This document shows positions 45,764 to 54,505 of a stretch of 64,000 nt of DNA, piece after piece. How positions within the stretch are numbered: position 1 is the first letter of the stretch; each line of letters starts with the position of its first letter. The notes beneath the pieces are model-generated. The model was given only the letters and a program-made list of their open reading frames with translations, did no database searches and was not told the origin of the DNA. A program made the position numbers and the translations under genes. The DNA is from Cloeon dipterum (Eukaryota; Arthropoda; Insecta; Ephemeroptera; Baetidae): contig NC_088787.1 of NCBI RefSeq assembly GCF_949628265.1, forward strand, positions 12,452,501-12,516,500, in the 5' to 3' direction.

Positions 45764-48009
45764 TTAGGCAGGGTTAGTGACTCGGCCTCCGAAAATGACG
45801 AAGGAGCGGTCGTAAGTCAGGTAGAAGACGAACGGATGGTCGCATTTAATGGATGGTGGTCTCTTAATCGTCATGCCATCAGACATGACAATCGCTGCAA
45901 CCAAAAGAGATTATAGATTCATATTATTATAATCCTTGGACTAAAAATTGGGAATTAGATAAATTTCCTTAGGTTACATATGCCAGTTAAATTTCTGAGA
46001 AAATTGGCTGCAAAGTTTTAATGATAATCAAGCACTGGCTCCTTATTTCGCCATAAGGGAAGTTTAGCTCATAATTGGCACACCACAAATACAGCTAAAG
46101 CCATTCAACTTTTCGAGACATTTGGCAAAATCTGAAATTTAACAGTAACTTTTGGTCCTATTATCTTATTTGTTCATTTTAGACATAAACTGCCGCTAAA
46201 TTTTAAAACATAACCACTTGCTAAATAAACACAGCAAATCTTTTGTAACCTGTAGCCGCTGCAGCCTCCGTGCCAACCTCATTGACCTCGATAAACGCCT
46301 TCTGCATGACCTTCGACACCTTCAGGTTGTTCGCTCCAGACGGACTGATTCCAGAGAAATCGACATTGTCAGAGAAGATGTGCTCGAGTCCCATCTGAAC
46401 AAAGTTCGTTAGTAAAAGAATCACAAAATGGACTGAAAACCTTAGTCAGATATTTTCCAAGATCCAGGGAGGTCTCGACTTTGAACTTGGGCAAGTACAC
46501 CACCATATCGCCCTCAAGGCCAGAGTTCAGAATTTCGCTCAGATTTGCAGTGGCCAGTTTTTCCTCCAATTCCTTCAAACCATCTCTCTTGTTCGGCAAA
46601 ATGATCTCCATGCTGAGGTCACGGCCCTGAAACATTTCTATGAAAAAATATACAAGGATGTATAACAAAACATTTACTCTGTAATACATGCTGATCAATT
46701 GGGCGTCCAGCTCCTCAAGATTCTTGTGAGGCAGGTAGGTGTTTTTGTACATGAACGGCACATCGACCGTTTTCTCATTGTCAATGTAGAATGGCATGTT
46801 GCGTGTACGGCTCTCGTCAAATTGGTGTTGCCAGGTGCCGTTGAAGTAGACGGCGTTGACCAAGACGAGGCGGGTGAAAGTATCGAAGGAGTCTATGAAA
46901 TTAAATTTTTGTAAATATTAACTGGGTCTGTGAGGGAAATTTTGGACTAGTGGTTCATATAATACTCACGTTGCATTTTAAAGACCAACTTTAACGACGT
47001 TTCTGAGCATACCAATCGATTCTTGAGGGTCGCATTAAGTAAATTGGATGTTTTTCCGACTAAAAAGTCCAGCGCGACGTGTGTAGCACAAGTAGGACTT
47101 TTTTACCGCTAAAACTATTTGAACCTATATGCGAGAAGTGCGCATGCGTTAGAGCTGGCTGGATCTGACAAAGAAGTCATTTGTACAGGCGGTCTCTTTG
47201 CAAGTGCTCAAACCAGCTCTGACGCATGCGCACTTCTCGCAAAACCATATTGTTTTGGCGGGAAAAAAGTTTGCACGTAGCGCTGGACTTTTTGGTCGGA
47301 ATAAATATCCTTTTAACCTAATTCAATAACCCTCAAGAATCGATTGGTGTGCTCAGAAACTTCGTCATAGACGGTTTTTAAAGGAAAAGATAATGTATTT
47401 TTTAGTTTGCTTTAAAATTGCTTACCCGTGTCGACGAGGTTCTTAATTTTATTATTGGTCTGCTTGGCAACCCAATCATTGATTTTTTCAACGGTCTCTG
47501 GCTCCATAAACACGACGTTCTCAGCTTCGATGTCAAAATACTGTTTCAATGATGAAGAGTAATCCTCAGCAATAGGGGAATCCTTCCTGATGTAAATCTT
47601 GTTGGCGACCGCCAGCTCCACGTTTCTTGTTTCCTAAAATGTGGACTTTTAGTTTTAATTTCAACACAAAGCGTTTCTCTTTTGAAAAGTCTACCTGAAA
47701 CATTTTCATCATTCGAGACAGTCCTTCCAAGGCTGTCGTAAGGTTGTCAGGCAAATGGAGGCCCCTGGCTATTTTCAGGATGGACTCTCCTTTAGCTCCA
47801 GCCAAAGCCATGGCCAAAGCGATCAGACAACTGATCGGCGAGTGGACCAAGTTTCCATTCTGGCCCTCGGCTACCTCCTAAAAAATTTAATAGGTAAATT
47901 TATCAAAAACAGAATTCGAGGCAAATTAAATGCAATATTTCTTTACCTTCGAGAATTTCTGACAGTAGCCAATGTTCCCTCTCTTCACCTTCTGAAAGGG
48001 TGTACTCAT
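45764..48009 (-). CDS. Serpin C, 7 coding exons, 376 aa, single reactive-loop exon
   Basis: Exons on minus: 48009-47947, 47877-47695, 47633-47426, 46892-46678, 46626-46441, 46394-46250 and 45894-45764. They total 1131 nt with all phases consistent. Motifs: [74 protein letters not shown], then hinge [10 protein letters not shown], which is of inhibitory type. The last exon encodes [15 protein letters not shown], the conserved [10 protein letters not shown], and [10 protein letters not shown]. By antitrypsin spacing P1 falls on Gly7 of the exon or a neighbour, so the target is unclear. The first coding exon begins MSTPFQKV with no signal peptide in that exon, and an AG directly precedes the C of CATG, so an upstream exon may add one. 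Closest relative is serpin D. Confidence 0.88.
46977..47385. repeat. Foldback element in serpin C intron 3
   Basis: Outer arms 'accaatcgattcttgagggt' near 47010 and inverted at about 47325-47350, middle arms 'aaaaagtccagcgc' and 'gcgctggactttttgg', inner arms 'gcgagaagtgcgcatgcg' and 'cgcatgcgcacttctcgc'. Arms are about 190 bp. Related to 22050-22530. Confidence 0.8.
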
Positions 48010-49975
48010 GCTGATTTTGGTTGATTTTCTTCACGCGGAGATTTGAAAATGTTGGGTTGGCCAATATGGTATGCTATGCTTAACACAATCTGAAACAGAT
48101 ATTGAGATGATAATTTAAATTATTTTTAAAAAGTTGTGTACTGTCGTTATAAAGATTTTAAAATTACAATAAGACGTGCAAACAAATTATTTTAACTGTC
48201 TGTTCTGCACTGAAAATGTATAACTCACTATACCCTCAAACCGCGCGGGAAGTAAGTCGTGAAAATAAGACTTTCTTGCTAAAGTCTAGTCTAGACGCTT
48301 ATCAAAGTCTCATGATTGTGAAGTCTCATATTGATATTGCATTTAAAACTGTAATATTTTCAATAAATATGAAACTAAGGGGGTTGGTGGTTCCAATCCG
48401 TGTGTTGCATGAAAGCCTTAATTACATAATTTTATCTAAATTTTACTCCAATTTTTCCTAATTTCAATTTTGATGTCTTTTATTTTAATCGTTTTAGAGA
48501 TTTGGGAAAATATACAAAATGTTAAAATAGTTTATATTATGATATAGATTTAATTTTATTTTAAATGAAAATAGCTTGATCAAAATTGCAAAATATTTAA
48601 CTATGAAAAAAACAAGGTCTGTGTGTTGTGGGTGCGGGTAAGACTTTTTTCATTTGAACGAAATTAATTTGTGCAGTTATAATAAAGACTCTCCATGCAG
48701 TTCCCAGCATAGAGGAGTGTGCGTGCACAATATTATACGCACTAGATTCCAATTGGCGCGTTCTTATCAGCCGTCACATAAAGGTGCAATACATATATTG
48801 GGGCTTCGGTCCGTTCAAAAAACGAAGTAGGTTTCTAAATACCACAAATTTCTAAATAAAATTAGAAAGGAAAAATTAAGAAAAATCAGATTTACATCAA
48901 TAAAATTAAAGCATGATGATTTTCTCCTCTGCATTAGTTCACCTTTAAATTTTATAAGCACTATATTATCAAATATTAAATAAGTCTTTATCAGTTGCCA
49001 CGTCTAAAGGGGGAAGTATTTTTGATTAGTATAATATATAATATCGTCAGCCGCAACTTTTAATATGTTATAGGTGAAACAAGGTTTTTCGGGCACTAAA
49101 AGGCGCAACGAGCTGATTATTCCTCCACCGCAATACAACGTACCTGGCGTGACGATCAGGATCACATGTATCTATACGTTGAGAACCGACACCCAAGACT
49201 TTGTTAAAATAAAAGTAAGACTTTTGTAGAGGCGCGACGCGCGACACTCCTGCGGACACTCCCTCTTTTTCAACATAGCTGCTACTGCTATCGCTGTCCA
49301 AACATTGTCGTGGATTGGCTGGAGATTTGGTAAGCAACAGCGGGAACGAAAGTTTTTTGACTCCCCAGGATTGTTCTGTAAGGAGAGCAGAGGTGATAAA
49401 AGATAAGCCTCGAATAAGAGAAAAAGGAACAAGCCTCTAATTTTCCTTGGATGAAGTGATCTGGAGGTTTTAAAAAAACAGCCTAGCATTTTCCAATTAA
49501 ATAAGTTTTATTCAACTTGATCAATCATGAATACATTTGGAATAATGTGTTACACACGCGTTTATTTATTATTTAAGTAGTACACTTTACTCAAAGCGAC
49601 AGGTAAAAGAACGTGTTTTTGGTAAAAAGGACGTATATATAATATCTATCACCGCAATTTTATAAGTAGCAAAATCTTGTGCACAAAAAGACGGTTAATG
49701 ACTTACGAAGGGCAAACCAATATAGCAGCTCTGGGCATGCAAGATTTGTATTTCAATTAAACACTTTTATAAAGTACTGGCATGATTTCCCTATTTCATA
49801 TTATGGAACATTGTACAAATTTACTTTTCAACTTTCATTTCTCATTTTGCGCAGACCTTATGTACGTCCGAGCATCTATGAATAAGTCAAAGAATAAAAA
49901 TGAGACTTTGTAAAATAATGATCATAAAACAAAACATAGTTTTTGGCAATCGGTACAGTTGCCAGAATTTATTTA
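48010..49975. other. Stretch between serpin C and the last alternative exon of serpin D
   Basis: Presumably the serpin C promoter and 5' UTR on the right-to-left reading. A weak candidate for a decayed loop exon at about 49183-49302 is discussed in the findings. No other gene seen. Confidence 0.45.
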
Positions 49976-50130
49976 TTATTCGTCATTATTTGTCACAGGT
50001 AGTTTAATAATATGACCAGAGAAAAGAACAACGGGTGCAGCATATCGGTGCTTGCGGTGAGTCAAGAAATAGGCAAAAGGTCTGTCGCACTGCAAATACG
50101 GTCCGCGGAAAATGCTATCGGAGTACACAG
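49976..50130 (-). CDS. Serpin D alternative last exon 9 (reactive loop AVYSDSIFRG)
   Basis: Acceptor AATTTCAG, then CT completing the split Ala codon from constitutive exon 6, and a TAA stop at 49978-49976. Encodes AVYSDSIFRGPYLQ, CDRPFAYFLTHRKHRYAAPV and VLFSGHIIKLPVTNNDE. The serpin C-terminal pattern DRPF...LFSG is conserved, but the tail is longer than in exons 1-6 and acidic. By antitrypsin spacing P1 is Ile, P1' Phe. A tttatt (AATAAA on minus) overlaps the stop. Confidence 0.82.
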
Positions 50131-50269
50131 CTGAAATTAAAGAGAGAAACATTGTAAACTTCCAAGTTGAAAGCTATTAACATTATTTGCCAAGCTTTGT
50201 GTTTATTTGAAATATAGAGTCTAGCAAATGCACAGCGCTGCAAATATATTGGACTGGACGGCATTGAAC

Positions 50270-50403
50270 TCAAGGACTGATCAATCTGCCACTGAAGATG
50301 CAATTATGTGACTTTTGTTGGACTAGGGCAAAGAAGAATGGGCGGTCTGCCATGAATTTTGGCGGAGGCTGGATTGCCATCATGCGGGTCGCGATAATGG
50401 CAG
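50270..50403 (-). CDS. Serpin D alternative last exon 8 (reactive loop AAIIATRMMA)
   Basis: Strong acceptor TTTTTGCAG, CT joins the Ala codon, TGA stop. Encodes AAIIATRMMAIQPPPKFM, then ADRPFFFALVQQKSHN and CIFSGRLISP. P1 by antitrypsin spacing is Arg followed by Met, which predicts trypsin-like targets. An AATAAA lies about 65 bases after the stop. Confidence 0.86.
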
Positions 50404-50661
50404 CTGCAAAAATTTAATGTCATCGATTTAGTTCTTACAATCCTTACAATCTAGAGTGTCAGATGGAAGAAATGCACGTGCACGATGCGAAATTACAGTT
50501 CAACGACAAACAAAAGCAATAATAATAATAATTGAATGAATATACAAGAAAAGCTTGTCTCAATCTTCAAAACTTATTCCACCATGTGTATCACATTAAT
50601 TTATATTGTCTAATACATTGTTCCAGCCCTGCGAAATTAAAAAATAAATAATGCGAGCATC

Positions 50662-50822
50662 TCAAAGTTCATCTTTCACAATCGCCATGTTTGGGAAATT
50701 GAGGACGCGCCCAGAAAACAATATGTTCGTCTTGATAACCAAATTAAAGATGAACGGGTGGTCAGCGTCAAAAACAATTCGGTCAATTTCAAAGGCACTC
50801 CGCTTCATTCTGATAACTGCAG
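50662..50822 (-). CDS. Serpin D alternative last exon 7 (furin-type R-M-K-R loop, C-terminal KDEL)
   Basis: Acceptor CTGTCCAG, CT joins the Ala codon, TGA stop at 50664-50662. Encodes AAVIRMKRSAFEIDRIVF, DADHPFIFNLVIKTN, ILFSGRVLNFPNM and AIVKDEL. Aligning the S-A after the scissile bond with exon 6 puts R-M-K-R at P4-P1 in a loop one residue longer. R-X-K-R is the furin/proprotein-convertase consensus. KDEL at the extreme C-terminus is a canonical ER-retrieval signal. Drosophila Spn4A, made from the orthologous gene structure, likewise pairs a multibasic loop with an HDEL tail and inhibits furin. An upstream signal peptide would be needed for this isoform to work. Confidence 0.9.
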
Positions 50823-51307
50823 CTGGACAGAATGACAACACGTCACTAATGTTATCACAATAATAAAATTGGGGCATGCAAAATAACACATTATCGTTTC
50901 TCCTCAAAATTCAATAAAATATGATATTATTATTATTAAAAAGCTTTTAAGCTTTATTAGTAAGTTTTATTGTCTGATCAAATGCTTGCTGGTGATGAGA
51001 AAGTGAAACATTCGAATATGCAGCTAAGAAATGCAAGAAAAGCATTGATTTGCGGCAATTGGACAGGAAAAGAGGCTGCATCACATAAATTATGTAGTCA
51101 TAGATCGAAATTAAAAATTAAAGCCTATATTGATAAAAATGCTGACAAAAGTGAGAAGCGGCATCTAGTTAAATTAACGGTCCGCAATTAATCTTGTAGG
51201 GTTAACGGAACAGCTCATCACTTTTTTAATCAAATGACCTAAAAAATATGGATTATTGATGTTTATATTCTCATTCAAGTCCCAAAATTTGACTTACGAG
51301 TCTCAAG

Positions 51308-51444
51308 CTAAGCAGGGTTTGTGACTCTTCCTCCGAAAAGCACATGAGTGCTTTTAAAATTAAGGTAGAAGACGAATGGATGGTCACATTTCAAAACTGG
51401 CAGCCTCTGCGGCAAGAGGGCCGACATTGCCATGATGTTTACGG
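51308..51444 (-). CDS. Serpin D alternative last exon 6 (reactive loop AVNIMAM-S)
   Basis: Acceptor TTCTGCCCCAAAAG, CC completes Ala, TAG stop. Encodes [39 protein letters not shown] and RVTNPA. P1 Met, P1' Ser by antitrypsin spacing, the same pair as alpha-1-antitrypsin. Nearly identical to exon 5, including the upstream intron, so the pair duplicated recently. Confidence 0.9.
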
Positions 51445-51761
51445 CTTTTGGGGCAGAAAGTCGATTTAGTATTGGAATTTAAAATGATGGGATAAGTCTT
51501 TACTGTGACAATAAGATCAGCCACATTGAAATGAGAAATGAACAAACTTGGTAAAAGCAGGACGCAATTCAAACAGCGTGAAAGCAAGAAAAGCGTGTTG
51601 TTTGGCAATTAGACTTAATCACTCATCACTTGAATTTAAAATAAATATATAAATAGGACAGCTTTTAAGGTATATGAACGGTTTTAAAAGCTTAACTGAA
51701 ATTACGAATGAATAGTATTTATTGAGAAACGGATTTAAGTCGATGACTTACAAGTCTCAAG

Positions 51762-51898
51762 CTAAGCAGGGTTTGTGACTCTTCCTCCGAAAAGCATATG
51801 GGTGCTTTTAAAATTAAGGTAGAAGACGAACGGGTGGTCACAATCCATAACTGGCAGCCTCTGCGGCAAAAGGGCCGACAATGCCATGATCTTTACGG
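51762..51898 (-). CDS. Serpin D alternative last exon 5 (reactive loop AVKIMAL-S)
   Basis: Acceptor TTCTGCTCCAAAAG, CC completes Ala, TAG stop. Encodes [39 protein letters not shown] and RVTNPA. P1 Leu, P1' Ser. The differences from exon 6 fall mainly at P5 and P1 and next to the loop. AATAAA is about 40 bases after the stop. Confidence 0.9.
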
Positions 51899-52191
51899 CT
51901 TTTGGAGCAGAAAGTCAATTTAGTATTGGAATTCAAAATGATGGGATAAGTCTTTACTGTGACAATATAAGATCAACCACATTGAAAGAAGAAATGAACA
52001 AACTTGGTAAAAGCAGGACGCAAGCAGTGTGAAAGACAAGAAAAGCATAGTTGTTAGGCAATTGGATTAAAAAAAAATATATTAAAATAGGAAAGCTTTG
52101 TAAGGTATATGAATGGCCTCAAAATCTCAACTGAAATTACGAAATAGAATTGAGAAACGGATTTAAGTCGGTGACTTACAAGTCGCAAAAG

Positions 52192-52328
52192 CTAAACAGG
52201 GTTTGAGACTCTGCCTCCAAAAACATGGGCGCGTTTGAAATTGAGGTAGAAGACGAACGGATGGTCGCATTTCACTATTGGCGACCGCTCCAGCAACAGA
52301 GGCGAGCATCCGAGGCGTAACATTACGG
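52192..52328 (-). CDS. Serpin D alternative last exon 4 (reactive loop AVMLRLGCSP)
   Basis: Acceptor TTCTGCCCCAAAAG, CC completes Ala, TAG stop. Encodes [39 protein letters not shown] and RVSNPV. P1 by antitrypsin spacing is Gly, with Leu or Cys adjacent, so the target is unclear. The framework is nearly identical to exon 2. Confidence 0.87.
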
Positions 52329-52719
52329 CTTTTGGGGCAGAAAATGGATTGTTATTAATGTAGAGTTTTAATTCAAAATTAAGAGATTGAATACTACCAC
52401 ACTGGAATTAGGATTAAAAAGTTGGCAAAGGCAAGATGCACATAGTTTAGTGTGGTTTAGTGGTATTCTGACTGAATCAACTAACAATAAGATAATTATT
52501 ACATCAAACTAAATAATAATAACATCTTTAATGACTTTTGACGAAGTCATGCATCAGACAGAAATAGCTAAAGACGTCAGATAATAATAATATTTATTGG
52601 AGATAAATGGACGGTCCGTAAAAAACGTTGTAAGGCTAACAGAATAGCTCATCCCACCTACAAAAATTCCGAATGAATAATAAGAAACCGGTGTAAGTCA
52701 ATAACTTACAAGTCACAAG

Positions 52720-52856
52720 CTAATTGTAAGCAGGGTTTCTGACTCTGCCTCCGAAAACATGGGTGCGTTTGAAATTGAGGTAGAAGACAAACGGATGGTC
52801 ACATTTCACGATTGGCGACTGCATCGGAAAATAGGCACAGTACGCCATGGCCATAA
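52720..52856 (-). CDS. Serpin D alternative last exon 3 (reactive loop VMAMAYCAYF)
   Basis: Acceptor TTCTGTCCCAAAAAAG, TT makes Val, TAG stop. Encodes [37 protein letters not shown] and RVRNPAYN. P1 by antitrypsin spacing is Cys with Tyr at P2, so a chymotrypsin-like target is possible. Pairs with exon 1. Confidence 0.87.
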
Positions 52857-53411
52857 CTTTTTTGGGACAGAAAATAATTTTAAAATAAATTTGATATGTA
52901 AGTGCAAAATGATGTGATGAGCCTTTACTGAATAAAATGAGAAAAAAACCAACGCGGCGAAAGTATGACGCAAACAGCGTGAAAAATAAGCACTTTTGTC
53001 GCAATTAGCCTTTGAATTGAATTGAGTTTATTTGTTTATTTGGAATTTATAGTCTTTACAGAATGAAAATCACCACATTGAAATTAGAAAAGAGAAACGA
53101 TGCAAAAGCTTGATGCGAAATTCACGAAAAGCGCAATTAACAAGGCAAGGCGTCGGCTGGGTACGGCGCTTTGAAAAATGTAGCAAAGCGAGTTTTCAAA
53201 ACTTTTGCGACATAGCTGGTATTAAAAAAATAAAAAGGAGCCGATTTATGAAAAAATAGCTAAGTAAGAAACGTCACTCAGACATGGACGGTTTTGCAAT
53301 AAATCTTGTAGGGTTAACGGGGCAGCTCAATCTGTTTTTAATCAATCCTACAAAAATCACGAAAGAATATAGTATGGGATGGACTTCAATCGATGACTTA
53401 CAAGTCACAAA

Positions 53412-53542
53412 CTAAACAGGGTTTCTGACTCTGCCTCCGAAAACATGGGTGCGTTTGAAATTGAGGTAGAAGACGAACGGATGGTCGCATTCCACGATTG
53501 GCGATTGCTCTGGCAAAAAGGCTGAACCTCCTAAGCCTAAGG
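53412..53542 (-). CDS. Serpin D alternative last exon 2 (reactive loop ALGLGGSAFL)
   Basis: Acceptor CTTCTGCCCCTTAAG, CC completes Ala, TAG stop. Encodes [37 protein letters not shown] and RVRNPV. Two codons shorter than exon 4. P1 Ser, P1' Ala by spacing, so elastase-like targets are possible. Confidence 0.86.
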
Positions 53543-53895
53543 CTTAAGGGGCAGAAGATGTTTTGATATAAAAGATGTGAGTAAATATTACCACATTGAT
53601 ATTAGGATTAACAATCGTTGCAAAAACAAGATGCATATAGTTAAGTGTGGTTTAGTGGTAGTTTTAATGCATCTCACTTTAAAATTAAATCAAACAAAAT
53701 AATAATGATCTATAATGACAAAACTAACTTAAGAAGACGTCACATAATACTAATATTTATTGGAGATCAATGGACGGTCTGCAAATTGTTTTTGAAAGGC
53801 TAACAGAACAGCACATCTAATTTTTAATCGCACCTACAAAAATTCCGGATGAATAGTAAGAAACCAATGAAAGTTAATAACTTACAAGTCACAAA

Positions 53896-54038
53896 CTAAT
53901 TGTAAGAAGGGTTTGTAACTCTGCCTTCGAAAACATGGGTGCTTTTGAAATTCAGGTAAAAGATGAATGGATGGTCACAATTCACGATCAACGACTGCAT
54001 CGCACACTTCTTAGCAAACATGGCGCACAAGCGCATAA
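53896..54038 (-). CDS. Serpin D alternative last exon 1 (reactive loop VMRLCAMFAK)
   Basis: Acceptor TTCTGCCCCAAAAAAG, TT makes Val, TAG stop. Encodes VMRLCAMFAKKCAMQSLIVN, CDHPFIFYLNFKSTHVFEG and RVTNPSYN. P1 Met by spacing. The first Gly of the usual FGGR is Glu (FEGR) here, a small departure in strand s5B, but the exon is otherwise intact. Confidence 0.85.
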
Positions 54039-54247
54039 CTTTTTTGGGGCAGAAAATAATTTTAAAATGCAAAACGATGCGATGAGCCTAGACTGAATAA
54101 AATGAGGAAAAACCAACGCGGCAAAAGTATGACGCAAACAACGTGAAAAATAAGAAAAGCACCAGCTCTGTCACAATTGGCCAGAATGAATTCATCGACG
54201 AGTTATTATAACAACTCATTGCTTTAACGGATTAAAGTTAATTGAAA

Positions 54248-54380
54248 CTAAGCAGGGTGAGTGACACTGCCTCCGAAAACCACATTGGTTCGTTATCGTT
54301 TAAAGTCAAATGGACGATGGTCTCATTCCAGGATAAGTAACATCTCCGCCAGGAAGTCCGTATTAACAGAACTGATTTAA
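54248..54380 (-). pseudogene. Decayed serpin D loop exon (pseudo-exon), nearest to the constitutive exons
   Basis: The acceptor TTTGCTGCTCCAAAAG and the C-terminal codons FGGSVTHPA then TAG are preserved, and DHRPFDFKR corresponds to [11 protein letters not shown]. But this frame contains an in-frame TAA (DFKR-stop), several codons of the [11 protein letters not shown] core are missing or changed, and the loop part is in another frame. It is the tenth copy of the array and cannot give a full serpin C-terminus. Confidence 0.78.
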
Positions 54381-54505
54381 CTTTTGGAGCAGCAAATAAA
54401 TGATAAATTTAAGCATGAAAAATGTGATTGAGCCTTTAGTGAATGAAAATTGCCACAAACTCGGCCAAAGCACGACATCAACGTGAAGTATTGACTTAAA
54501 TTTAC

